From the NCBI RefSeq assembly GCF_002920535.1, contig NZ_PQSS01000041.1, positions 1 to 64,000 on the forward strand: DNA of 64,000 nucleotides, written 5' to 3'. The stretch is from Streptomyces sp. Ru71. GTDB lineage: Bacteria; Actinomycetota; Actinomycetes; Streptomycetales; Streptomycetaceae. The position numbers and the translations under genes were made by a program. Below the pieces are notes generated by a model. The model saw only the letters and a list, made by a program, of their open reading frames with translations, did no database searches and was not told the origin of the DNA. Numbering within the stretch: position 1 is the first letter of the stretch; each line of letters begins with the position of its first letter. Below are positions 43,808 through 52,062 of this stretch, piece by piece.

Positions 43808-44697
43808 CGGGACGTCTCCGGGGCGGTGTAGAGGGGCAGGCGGGGGTCGACGGGCTGCTCGGCCCAGGTGTCGCGGATCCAGGCGTGGCCGGGGTGGTCG
43901 CAGATCAGCCAGGCCCGCTCGGCCTCGGGGCCCGCCATGACGTTCAGGTAGTACATGTGGTGGCCCGGCACCGCCATGGACGGCCCGTGCCAGCCGTCCG
44001 GGATGAGGACCACGTCGCCGTCGCGGACCTCGGCCAGCACGTCGGTCTCCCGGCCCCGCCCGGACGGCGAGACCCGCTGGTAGCCGAGGCCGGGCGTGGC
44101 GTCGTGCGCGGCGAACTCGAAGTAGTAGATCTCCTCCAGCACCGACTCCTCGCCCGGGCGGTGCTCGTCGTGCTTGTGCGGCGGGAAGGAGGACCAGTTG
44201 CCGCCGGGGGTGAGCACCTCCACCGCGATCAGCTTGTCGCACTCGAAGACGCCGGCCGCCCCGAAGTTGTTGACCTGCCGGGAGCAGTTCCCGGTGCCGC
44301 GCAGCTCGACCGGGACCGAGGAGGCGGGCCCGTACCGGGCGGGCAGCCGGCGGGTGCAGCGGGCTCCGGTGAGCGCGAAGCGGCCGCCGGCGGGGGAGGT
44401 CACGGTGGCGCGGGCGTCGCGCGGGGCGTAGGCGAAGTCGCTCACCGCGCTGAAGACGTCCGCCCGGCCCGTCAGCTCGAAGGTGTCGTGGCCGAAGTCG
44501 TCGGCCACGGAGACCGTGCAGGAGCCGCTGAGCGGCAGCACGATCCACTCGCTGTCGCCGGTGTCGAAGGTGTGCGAGCCGCCGGCGGGCAGCTGGAGCA
44601 CGCGCAGGGCGGAGTAGCCCCAGCCGGCCGTCTCGGGGGTGATGTCGACGGCGTAGGGCCCGGCGGCCGCCTTGCCCGCGGGCAGGTGGTGCGTCAT
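43804..44697 (-). CDS. iolB: 5-deoxy-glucuronate isomerase
   Basis: This 297-residue bicupin converts 5-deoxy-glucuronate to 5-dehydro-2-deoxy-gluconate. Metal-binding residues sit in NWSSFPPHKHDEHRPGEESVLEEIYYFEF and later in WHGPSMAVPGHHMYYLNVMAG. It is translationally coupled to iolD, the enzyme that produces its substrate. Confidence 0.95.
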   Translation of the reverse strand: MTHHLPAGKAAAGPYAVDITPETAGWGYSALRVLQLPAGGSHTFDTGDSEWIVLPLSGSCTVSVADDFGHDTFELTGRADVFSAVSDFAYAPRDARATVTSPAGGRFALTGARCTRRLPARYGPASSVPVELRGTGNCSRQVNNFGAAGVFECDKLIAVEVLTPGGNWSSFPPHKHDEHRPGEESVLEEIYYFEFAAHDATPGLGYQRVSPSGRGRETDVLAEVRDGDVVLIPDGWHGPSMAVPGHHMYYLNVMAGPEAERAWLICDHPGHAWIRDTWAEQPVDPRLPLYTAPETSR

Positions 44698-44779
44698 GAA
44701 CTCCTCCGTTTCACAGCACGCTTCGTCGGTCGGACCTCTGACGGGACGCTCGTACAGCAGACCTTCCCCGGCGGGCCTT

Positions 44780-45670
44780 TCACAGCAGCCCGACGGCCGT
44801 GTCGACCGCCTCCTCCACGCTTCCCCGGGCCGGATAGAGCAGCGAGCGGCCCACGACCATGCCGTGCACGGTGGGCAGCCTCAGCGCCTTGCGCCAGCGC
44901 TCGTAGACGGCGTCCTGGTCGGCGCCCACGTCACCGCCGAGCAGTACGGCGGGCAGCGTGGACGTCTGCAGCACCTCGCCCATGTCGTCGGGGTCCTCGG
45001 TGACGGGCAGCTTGAGCCAGGTGTAGGCGGAGGTGCCGCCGAGGCCGGAGGCGATGGCGATGGAGCGGGTGACGGCCGCGGCGGACAGGTCGTTCTCGAC
45101 CCGGCCGTCCACCCGGCGTGAGAGGAAGGGCTCCACGAACACCGGCAGGCGCGAGGCGGCCATCTCGTCGATGGCGCGGGCGGTGGCCTCCAGCGTGGTG
45201 AGCGAGCCGGGGTCGGTGTAGTCGATGCGCAGCAGCAGCTTGCCGGCGTCGAAGCGCAGCCGGGCGAGGTCGGCGGCTCGGTGCCCGGTGAACCGGTCGT
45301 CCATCTCGAAGGCGGACCCGGCCAGGCCGCCGCGGTTCATCGAGCCCATCACGACCTTGCCGTCCAGCGCGCCGAGCAGCAGCAGATCCTCCAGGACGTC
45401 GGCGGTGGCGAGCACCCCGTCGACCCCGGGCCGGGCGAGCGCCGTGCACAGCCGCTGCAGCAGATCGGCCCGGTTGGCCATGGCCAGGCGCCGGTCGCCC
45501 ACGCCGAGCGCGCCACGGGCCGGGTGGTCGGCGGCGACGATCATCAGCCGGCCGGAGTCGTTCAGCAGCGGCCGCCGCACGCGGCGGGCCGCGGCCTCGG
45601 CGACGGCCTCGGGGTGCCGGGCGCGGACCGCGACGAGGTCCGGGATGCCGGGGGTGCTGAGGGTCAACAC
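44780..45670 (-). CDS. Cgl0158-type aldolase of inositol catabolism
   Basis: This 296-residue TIM-barrel protein is of the Cgl0158/DeoC-like class I aldolase group found in actinobacterial iol operons. The likely Schiff-base lysines are in AYTWLKLPV or DGKVVMGSMNRGG. It probably cleaves 2-deoxy-5-keto-gluconate 6-phosphate. GTG at 45670 is chosen for its GGAG ribosome site; an upstream GTG at 45727 lacks one. The kinase iolC, which often precedes this gene, is absent here. Confidence 0.87.
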   Translation of the reverse strand: MLTLSTPGIPDLVAVRARHPEAVAEAAARRVRRPLLNDSGRLMIVAADHPARGALGVGDRRLAMANRADLLQRLCTALARPGVDGVLATADVLEDLLLLGALDGKVVMGSMNRGGLAGSAFEMDDRFTGHRAADLARLRFDAGKLLLRIDYTDPGSLTTLEATARAIDEMAASRLPVFVEPFLSRRVDGRVENDLSAAAVTRSIAIASGLGGTSAYTWLKLPVTEDPDDMGEVLQTSTLPAVLLGGDVGADQDAVYERWRKALRLPTVHGMVVGRSLLYPARGSVEEAVDTAVGLL

Positions 45671-45752
45671 GTCGCTCCGTTTCCGCGTCAGGGCTACGCC
45701 CGCGCGCCTGGGGTAGGGATCGACCACGTACCAGCGGGTCTGCCGCCTCCCA

Positions 45753-45863
45753 GGTGTAGGGCCCGGGAGCCGACGCTGTCAATACTTTGTACTTACATTC
45801 GGACCTGCTTGTGAAATGATGTCTTAACAAAGTATTGACAGCGGGCGCCGCAGCGACTTGTAT
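45753..45863. promoter_or_regulatory. Divergent inositol promoters with 17-bp perfect inverted repeat
   Basis: CGCTGTCAATACTTTGT at 45774-45790 is repeated as its exact reverse complement at 45827-45843, with a 36-bp spacer. Each arm contains a consensus TTGACA pointing outward. Rightward, TTGACA (45835) and TTGTAT (45858) are 17 bp apart. Leftward, TTGACA and TACACC (45758-45753) are 18 bp apart. One regulator bound at both arms could cover both -35 boxes. Confidence 0.7.
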
Positions 45864-45943
45864 CCCGTCCCAGCGCAACAGCCGTGCGAGACGGCTTCTC
45901 GATCCCCTCCCTTTCCCCTGGCGCACAGTGAGGTGCAGGAAAG

Positions 45944-46957
45944 ATGGACCGCTCTTCCCACTCCCGCAGACTCGCCCCGGTCGTGGCCCTGGCCGCGGCG
46001 GCGGCCCTGACCCTCGCGGGCTGCTCCAGCAGTTCCGGCGGCAAGAAGGCCGAGGAAGGAGGGGGCGCGGCCTCCGCGGGCAAGGCCACCACCCCTCGCA
46101 TGACGGTCGCACTGGTCACCCACCAGTCGCCCGGCGACACCTTCTGGGACATCGTCCGCAAGGGCGCCGAGGCCGCGGCCGCCAAGGACAACATCAAGCT
46201 CGTCTACTCCGCCGACCCGAACGCCGGCGGCCAGGCCAACCTGGTGCAGAACGGCATCGACCAGAAGGTCGACGGCATCGCCATCACGCTGGCCAAACCG
46301 GACGCCATGAAGAGCGTCGTGGCCAAGGCCAAGAGCGCCGGCATACCCGTGGTCGGCCTCAACTCCGGTGTCAGCGACTGGAAGAAGCTCGGCCTGCTGG
46401 AGTTCTTCGGGCAGGACGAGACCGTCGCCGGCGAGGCCTTCGGCAAGAAGCTGAACGAGGTCGGCGCCAAGAAGGCCGTGTGCGTCATCCAGGAGCAGGG
46501 CAACATCGGCCTGACCCAGCGCTGCGACGGCGTGAAGAAGACCTTCTCGGGCTCGGTGGAGAACCTCTACGTCAACGGCACCGACATGCCGTCCGTGAAG
46601 TCGACGATCACCGCCAAGCTCAAGCAGGACAGCGGCATCGACTACGTCGTCACGCTCGGCGCCCCGTTCGCGCTGACCGCGGTGCAGTCGGTGGGCGACG
46701 CCGGCAGCAAGGCCAAGGTCGCCACCTTCGACCTGAACAAGGACCTCACCAAGGCCATCAAGAACGGCACCATCCAGTTCGCCGTCGACCAGCAGCCCTA
46801 CCTCCAGGGCTACCTGGCGATCGACTCCCTGTGGCTCTACAAGAACAACGGCAACTACAGCGGTGGCGGCGAGCAGCCGGTGCTCACCGGCCCGGCCTTC
46901 GTCGACAAGTCCAACGTCGACCAGGTCGCGAACTTCGCCGCGAAGGGCACCCGGTGA
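45944..46957 (+). CDS. Sugar ABC transporter substrate-binding lipoprotein
   Basis: This 337-residue protein has a signal peptide and lipobox LTLAGC, with lipidated cysteine 27. A type I periplasmic-binding fold (Peripla_BP_4, RbsB-like) follows: MTVALVTHQSPGDTFWDIVRKGAE, GIAITLAKPDAM, FGQDETVAGEAFG. It is the first gene of the rightward iol arm and probably captures myo-inositol outside the membrane. Confidence 0.93.
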   Translation: MDRSSHSRRLAPVVALAAAAALTLAGCSSSSGGKKAEEGGGAASAGKATTPRMTVALVTHQSPGDTFWDIVRKGAEAAAAKDNIKLVYSADPNAGGQANLVQNGIDQKVDGIAITLAKPDAMKSVVAKAKSAGIPVVGLNSGVSDWKKLGLLEFFGQDETVAGEAFGKKLNEVGAKKAVCVIQEQGNIGLTQRCDGVKKTFSGSVENLYVNGTDMPSVKSTITAKLKQDSGIDYVVTLGAPFALTAVQSVGDAGSKAKVATFDLNKDLTKAIKNGTIQFAVDQQPYLQGYLAIDSLWLYKNNGNYSGGGEQPVLTGPAFVDKSNVDQVANFAAKGTR

Positions 46958-48033
46958 TCAGCATGACCCAGCAGGCTGCGCCGGCGGTGGGGACACCGCC
47001 GGCCCCCGGCCCGGGGGAGTCCGACGGCCGCACCCGGCAGCGGTCCCTGGTGCTCCGGCTGCTCGCACGGCCCGAGGTCGGCGTCTTCCTCGGCGCCGTG
47101 GCCGTCCTCGTCTTCTTCCTGATCGCGGCCCCGACCGTCCGCCAGGGCAGCTCGATGGCCACGGTCCTCTACCAGTCGTCGACCATCGGGATCATGGCGC
47201 TGCCGGTGGCGCTGCTGATGATCGGCGGCGAGTTCGACCTGTCGTCCGGCGTCGCGGTGATCACCTCGGCGCTCACCGCGAGCATGCTGAGCTTCCAGCT
47301 GAGCATGAACGTGTGGACCGGTGTCTTCGTCGCGCTGATCGTCTCCCTCGCCATCGGCGCCTTCAACGGCTGGATGGTGATGAAGACCGGGCTGCCCAGC
47401 TTCCTGGTCACCCTCGGCACCTTCCTGATCCTCCAGGGCGTCAACCTCGCGGTGACCAAGCTGGTCACCGGCAACGTCGCCACCGACGACATCAGCGACA
47501 TGGACGGCTTCGGCCAGGCGCGCAAGGTCTTCGCCTCCTCCTTCGACGTCGGCGGGGTCCAGGTGAAGATCACGGTGGTCTGGTGGCTGGTCTTCGCGGC
47601 CCTGGCCACCTGGGTGCTGCTGCGCACCCGGTACGGCAACTGGATCTTCGCGGTCGGCGGCAACAAGGACAGCGCCCGGGCCGTGGGTGTGCCGGTGAAG
47701 TTCACCAAGATCACGCTGTTCATGACCGTGGGCTTCGGCGCCTGGTTCGTCGGCATGCACAATCTGTTCTCCTTCAACACCGTGCAGTCCGGCGAGGGCG
47801 TCGGCCAGGAGCTGATCTACATCGCCGCGGCCGTCATCGGCGGCTGCCTGCTCACCGGCGGTTACGGCTCCGCGATCGGCCCGGTCTTCGGCGCGTTCAT
47901 GTTCGGCATGGTCAACCAGGGCATCGTCTACGCCGGCTGGAACCCCGACTGGTTCAAGGCCTTCCTCGGAGTGATGCTCCTCGGCGCCGTTCTGATCAAC
48001 TTGTACGTGCAGCGCACGGCGACCCGGAGGTGA
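46954..48033 (+). CDS. Sugar ABC transporter permease (RbsC-like)
   Basis: This 359-residue protein has about ten membrane helices. It shows GEFDLSSGVAVITSALTASML and the coupling loop RTRYGNWIFAVGGNKDSARAVGVPVKFTK typical of ribose/inositol permeases. GTG at 46954 overlaps the stop of the binding-protein gene (GTGA); ATG at 46963 is an alternative. It forms the channel of the uptake system. Confidence 0.93.
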   Translation: MISMTQQAAPAVGTPPAPGPGESDGRTRQRSLVLRLLARPEVGVFLGAVAVLVFFLIAAPTVRQGSSMATVLYQSSTIGIMALPVALLMIGGEFDLSSGVAVITSALTASMLSFQLSMNVWTGVFVALIVSLAIGAFNGWMVMKTGLPSFLVTLGTFLILQGVNLAVTKLVTGNVATDDISDMDGFGQARKVFASSFDVGGVQVKITVVWWLVFAALATWVLLRTRYGNWIFAVGGNKDSARAVGVPVKFTKITLFMTVGFGAWFVGMHNLFSFNTVQSGEGVGQELIYIAAAVIGGCLLTGGYGSAIGPVFGAFMFGMVNQGIVYAGWNPDWFKAFLGVMLLGAVLINLYVQRTATRR

Positions 48034-48040
48034 GGGGGAG

Positions 48041-48949
48041 ATGACCACCAGCAAGGCCCACGGGGCGATCCTCAAGGACACCGCGCCCGAGCAGGACGCC
48101 CCCCTGGTCGAACTGCGCTCGGCCGGCAAGTCCTACGGCAACATCCGCGCCCTGCACGGCGTGGACCTGAGGGTCTTCCCCGGCGAGGTGACCTGCGTCC
48201 TCGGCGACAACGGCGCCGGCAAGTCCACCCTGATCAAGATCGTCTCGGGGCTGCACCAGCACACCGAGGGCGAGTTCCTCGTCGACGGGCAGCCGGTGCG
48301 CTTCAGCACCCCGCGCGAGGCACTCGACCGCGGCATCGCCACCGTCTACCAGGACCTCGCGACCGTCCCGCTGATGCCCGTGTGGCGCAACTTCTTCCTC
48401 GGCTCGGAGATGACCAAGGGGCCCTGGCCGATCCGCCGCCTCGACATCGCCGCCATGAAGAAGACGGCCGACCAGGAACTGCGCAACATGGGCATCGTCC
48501 TGGACGACCTGGAACAGCCCATCGGCACCCTCTCCGGCGGCCAGCGCCAGTGCGTGGCCATCGCCCGCGCCGTCTACTTCGGCGCCCGGGTGCTGATCCT
48601 GGACGAGCCGACCGCCGCCCTCGGCGTCAAGCAGTCCGGCGTCGTGCTGAAGTACATCGCCGCCGCCCGCGACCGCGGCCTCGGCGTCATCTTCATCACC
48701 CACAACCCCCACCACGCCTACATGGTCGGCGACCACTTCAACGTGCTGCGCCTGGGCACCCTGGAGCTGTCCGCCGCGCGCAGCGACGTCGGCCTGGAGG
48801 AGCTGACCAACCACATGGCCGGCGGCGCCGAACTCGCCGCCCTCAAGCACGAACTGGCCCAGGTCCGCGGCGTCGACGTGGAGGAGCTCCCCGAGGCGCA
48901 GGACCTGTCCGCACCCCTGGCGACCCCCACCTCGGAAGGAACCCCCTGA
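48041..48949 (+). CDS. Sugar ABC transporter ATP-binding protein
   Basis: This 302-residue protein has a single nucleotide-binding domain: Walker A GDNGAGKSTLIK, signature LSGGQRQ, Walker B VLILDEPTAALG, and switch histidine in IFITHNPHHA. Ribose-type ATPases usually carry two such domains; this one has one and presumably works as a homodimer. It starts 7 bp after the permease gene. Confidence 0.93.
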   Translation: MTTSKAHGAILKDTAPEQDAPLVELRSAGKSYGNIRALHGVDLRVFPGEVTCVLGDNGAGKSTLIKIVSGLHQHTEGEFLVDGQPVRFSTPREALDRGIATVYQDLATVPLMPVWRNFFLGSEMTKGPWPIRRLDIAAMKKTADQELRNMGIVLDDLEQPIGTLSGGQRQCVAIARAVYFGARVLILDEPTAALGVKQSGVVLKYIAAARDRGLGVIFITHNPHHAYMVGDHFNVLRLGTLELSAARSDVGLEELTNHMAGGAELAALKHELAQVRGVDVEELPEAQDLSAPLATPTSEGTP

Positions 48950-48950
48950 C

Positions 48951-49853
48951 ATGCCCGCTGCCCTGAGCCGCATCCGGGTCGGCTCCGCCCCCGACTCCTG
49001 GGGCGTGTGGTTCCCCGACGACCCCGCCCAGGTGCCCTGGCGGCGCTTCCTCGACGAGGTCGCCGAGGCCGGCTACGAGTGGATCGAGCTCGGCCCGTAC
49101 GGCTATCTGCCCACCGACCCGGCCCGGCTCACCGACGAGGTGGAGGCCCGCGGACTGAAGGTGTCCGCCGGCACCGTCTTCACCGGCCTGCACCGCGGCC
49201 CGGCGGTGTGGGAGTCCACCTGGGAGCACGTGGGCCAGGTCGCCGCCCTCACCCAGGCCATGGGCGCACGGCACCTCGTCGTCATCCCGTCCTTCTGGCG
49301 CGACGACAAGACCGCCGAGATCCTCGAACCGCCGGAGCTGACGGCCGAGCAGTGGGCGCACCTCACCAAGGGCATGGAACGGCTCGGCCACGAGGTCAAG
49401 GAGACCTACGGCCTGGACATCGTCGTCCACCCCCACGCCGACACCCACATCGACACCGAGGCCCACGTCGAGCGCTTCCTCGACTCCACCGACTCCGACC
49501 TGGTCAACCTCTGCCTGGACACCGGGCACTACGCCTACTGCGGCGGCGACAGCGTCAAGCTGATCGAGACCTTCGGCGAGCGCATCGGCTATCTGCACCT
49601 CAAGCAGGTCGACCCGGAGATCCTCGCCGAGGTCGTGGCGGACGGGGTCCCGTTCGGGCCCGCCGTGCAGCGCGGAGTGATGTGCGAACCGCCCTCCGGC
49701 GTCCCGGAGCTGGAGCCGGTGCTGGTCGCGGCGCAGAAGCTGGGCGTGGACCTGTTCGCCATCGTCGAGCAGGACATGTACCCCTGCGAGCCGGACAAGC
49801 CGCTGCCGATCGCGGTGCGCACGCGCCGCTTCCTGCGCTCCTGCGGGGCGTGA
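48951..49853 (+). CDS. IolE-like sugar phosphate isomerase/epimerase
   Basis: This 300-residue xylose-isomerase-like TIM barrel has metal-ligand regions WIELGPYGY, VVHPHADTHIDT, LCLDTGHYAYCGGD, and YLHLKQVDP. The opening GSAPDSWGVWFPDDP matches 2-keto-myo-inositol dehydratase (IolE) closely; IolH is the alternative. It begins 1 bp after the ATPase stop, completing the rightward iol operon. Confidence 0.87.
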   Translation: MPAALSRIRVGSAPDSWGVWFPDDPAQVPWRRFLDEVAEAGYEWIELGPYGYLPTDPARLTDEVEARGLKVSAGTVFTGLHRGPAVWESTWEHVGQVAALTQAMGARHLVVIPSFWRDDKTAEILEPPELTAEQWAHLTKGMERLGHEVKETYGLDIVVHPHADTHIDTEAHVERFLDSTDSDLVNLCLDTGHYAYCGGDSVKLIETFGERIGYLHLKQVDPEILAEVVADGVPFGPAVQRGVMCEPPSGVPELEPVLVAAQKLGVDLFAIVEQDMYPCEPDKPLPIAVRTRRFLRSCGA

Positions 49854-49965
49854 GCGGTTCGGCGGCACGTGAGTGGCGCGGCGGCGGGTGAGCGGTTCGG
49901 CGGCGCGTGCGTGGCCCGGCGGCGGGTGATCGGTTCGGCGGCGCGTGCGTGGCCCGGCGGTGCCG
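49852..49965. repeat. Three tandem 38-bp repeats
   Basis: Units at 49852-49889, 49890-49927 and 49928-49965 each open with GAGCGGTTCGGCGGC (GAT in the third). They differ at a few positions. The first begins inside the stop codon of the IolE-like gene. 38 is not a multiple of three, so the array is not protein coding. Related decayed units continue to about 50130. Confidence 0.75.
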
Positions 49966-50319
49966 CGGCGGTCCCACGGGGCGTGTGGTTTTCGGGGGCG
50001 CGAGCGGTCTGCGGGGCGTGAGCGGTCCGTGGTGGCGTGGCGGTTCGGCGAGCGGTCATGCGATGGCATGGCGGTCCTGCCCGGGGGTGAGCGGTCAGCC
50101 GGTCGTGCGCGGTCCTGCGGTGCCGTGGCGGGCGGCGCGAGGGGCGCCCGGGGCCCGACAGGACGTGACGGGCGTGCGCTCCTATGCTGGTGATAGCCGG
50201 TGTGACTCTTGGGACCACTGGTGCACCAGGGCCGTCGGCCTGGCGCTGCGGCCGCTGTCCCGCCGCCTTCCACGACGTTCGCGGGGCGTTCCTCCTGCCG
50301 TTCTCCCGGGAGCAGGCCC
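49966..50319. other. Gene-free stretch
   Basis: About 350 bp between the repeat array and the serine hydrolase gene. I see only diverged fragments of the same GCGGT-rich repeat and, after about 50200, a normal leader ending in GGGAGCAGG before the next start. No credible gene or clear promoter. Confidence 0.5.
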
Positions 50320-51744
50320 ATGTCGTTCGCTTCCCCCCGACTGCGCAGGTCAGCCGTCGCCGCCGCCGCGCTGGGCATCCTCGCGGGCCCGGCCGCCGGC
50401 GGTGCGGCCGTCGCGCTGCCGAGCGCGGCCCCCGCGCCGCCGTCCCCTCCGGGATCCTCCTCCGCGTCCGCCACCTCGCCGTCCGTCACCTCGCCGTCCG
50501 CGACCTCGCCGTCCGCGACCTCGCCGTCCGCGACCTCGCCGTCCGTCACCGAGCCGACGTCGCCGTCCGGCTCCGGCTCCACCTCGCCGTCGTCGACCGG
50601 ACCGACGACGCCGTCCGCCCCGTCCGCCGGCTTGCCGCCTCCGTCCGCCGGCGGGGTGCGTCCGCTCACCCCCGCCGTGCAGCAGCAACTCGACGCCGCC
50701 GTGCAGCGCGTGATGCAGCAGGCGAACATCCCCGGCGTGACCGTCGGCGTGTGGACACCCGACCAGGGGCAGTACGTCAAGTCCTTCGGCGTCGCCGACA
50801 AGTCCACCGGCGCGAAGATGTCCCCCGGCCTGTACCTGCGGATCGGCAGCGAGACGAAGACCTTCACGGTCACGGCCGTGCTGCAACTCGTCGACCAGGG
50901 CAAGGTCGGCCTGGACGACACCATCGACAAGTACGTCGGCGGAGTGCCCAACGGCGACAAGATCACCATCCGGCAGCTGGCCGGCATGCGCAGCGGGCTG
51001 TTCAACTACTCCGCGGACGAGGACTTCTACAAGGCGCTGACCTCCGACCCGCAGCGCCCCTTCACCCCCCAGCAGCTCCTGGACTACTCCTTCAAGCACC
51101 CCGTGCTCTTCCCGCCCGGCCAGCAGTTCTACTACTGCAACACCAACCTGATCCTGCTCGGCCTGGTCGTGGAGAAGGAGAGCGGGCAGAAGCTGAACGA
51201 CTACATCCAGCAGAAGGTCCTCGATCCGGTCGGCCTCAAGCACACCCTCTTCCCGACCGGCAACGAGTTCCCGACGCCGCACTCGCAGGGCTACACCAAC
51301 CAGACGGCGACCGGGAAGGTCGAGGACTCGGCCGACTGGAACCCCTCCTGGGGCTGGGCGGCCGGCGCGATGATCTCCCAGCTGGACGACCTGCGGGTGT
51401 GGGCCCGCACGGTGGCCACCGGCAAGCTGCCCGACGGCGGCGACATGATCAGCCCCGCGACCCAGCGGCAGCGGCTGATCACCCCGCCGACCCCCATCGC
51501 GGGCGCCGGCTACGGCCTCGGCATCTTCAATGTGCAGGGCTGGATCGGGCACAACGGCTCCCTGCCCGGCTATGAGTCGCTCACCATCTACCTGCCGTCC
51601 GCGCAGGCGACGCTCGTGGTGATGCTCAACACGGACATCAACTACAAGAACCAGGAGCCCAGCACCCTGTTCGGCCAGGCCGTGACCCGGATCATCTCCC
51701 CGGACCACGTTTTCGACCTGCCGGCGGAACCGGCGGCGCGGTGA
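50320..51744 (+). CDS. Secreted serine hydrolase (beta-lactamase/D,D-peptidase fold)
   Basis: This 474-residue protein has an Arg-rich signal peptide (RLRRSAVAAAALGILAGPAAGGAAVA) and a ~75-residue Ser/Thr/Pro linker, then the catalytic domain. The nucleophile is in GSETKTFT (SxxK), the second motif YCN in QFYYCNTN, and the third HNG in GHNGSLPG. This is a class C beta-lactamase/D-alanyl-D-alanine carboxypeptidase-type enzyme acting outside the cell; substrate unknown. Confidence 0.9.
   Translation: MSFASPRLRRSAVAAAALGILAGPAAGGAAVALPSAAPAPPSPPGSSSASATSPSVTSPSATSPSATSPSATSPSVTEPTSPSGSGSTSPSSTGPTTPSAPSAGLPPPSAGGVRPLTPAVQQQLDAAVQRVMQQANIPGVTVGVWTPDQGQYVKSFGVADKSTGAKMSPGLYLRIGSETKTFTVTAVLQLVDQGKVGLDDTIDKYVGGVPNGDKITIRQLAGMRSGLFNYSADEDFYKALTSDPQRPFTPQQLLDYSFKHPVLFPPGQQFYYCNTNLILLGLVVEKESGQKLNDYIQQKVLDPVGLKHTLFPTGNEFPTPHSQGYTNQTATGKVEDSADWNPSWGWAAGAMISQLDDLRVWARTVATGKLPDGGDMISPATQRQRLITPPTPIAGAGYGLGIFNVQGWIGHNGSLPGYESLTIYLPSAQATLVVMLNTDINYKNQEPSTLFGQAVTRIISPDHVFDLPAEPAAR
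50473..50547 (+). repeat. Five 15-bp tandem repeats in the serine hydrolase linker
   Basis: Five units of ACCTCGCCGTCCGNN follow in frame and encode T-S-P-S-A/V five times, forming a flexible, possibly glycosylated linker between signal peptide and enzyme. Copy number could vary between strains. Confidence 0.8.
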
Positions 51745-51791
51745 GTTCGTTGGGAGAGTGAAGGGGCGAACAGACGGACGGGGGAGGACCG

Positions 51792-51992
51792 ATGACGGAC
51801 GGACAGCAGACGGAGGAGCGCGAGGAGGCGGCACCCGCCGCCGCGGAGGCGGCCTCGCGCCGGGCCCGCTTCGGGACCCTGCCGGAGCGGGTGCGCCCGG
51901 AGCAGACGGTGGAGACGAAACCGGCCACCGCGCCGGACCCGGCCCGCGACCGCTACGACGTGCACGAGTGGCTCATACGCTACTGCGGCTGA
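51792..51992 (+). CDS. Small hypothetical protein
   Basis: This 66-residue protein is acidic and alanine-rich at the start, then TLPERVRPEQTVETKP and a C-terminal YDVHEWLIRYCG. A strong GGGGGAGGA site precedes the ATG, 47 bp after the serine hydrolase stop, so co-transcription is likely. No family is recognised; the codon pattern looks like a real gene. Confidence 0.65.
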   Translation: MTDGQQTEEREEAAPAAAEAASRRARFGTLPERVRPEQTVETKPATAPDPARDRYDVHEWLIRYCG

Positions 51993-52062
51993 ACCCCGCC
52001 CGAACCACCGGACGGGGCCCCGCCGTACGGCGTTTCCGCGCACGCACCGGCGAGGCCACGGC

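Noticed and set aside
41936..44548. Extension of IolD upstream into a longer minus-strand frame
   Set aside because: The iolB gene occupies that region in another frame with clear cupin motifs, and the ATGA overlap gives iolD a natural start at 43807.
49852..49965. The 38-bp repeats as a CRISPR array
   Set aside because: Units are directly contiguous with no spacers between them, and no cas genes are nearby.
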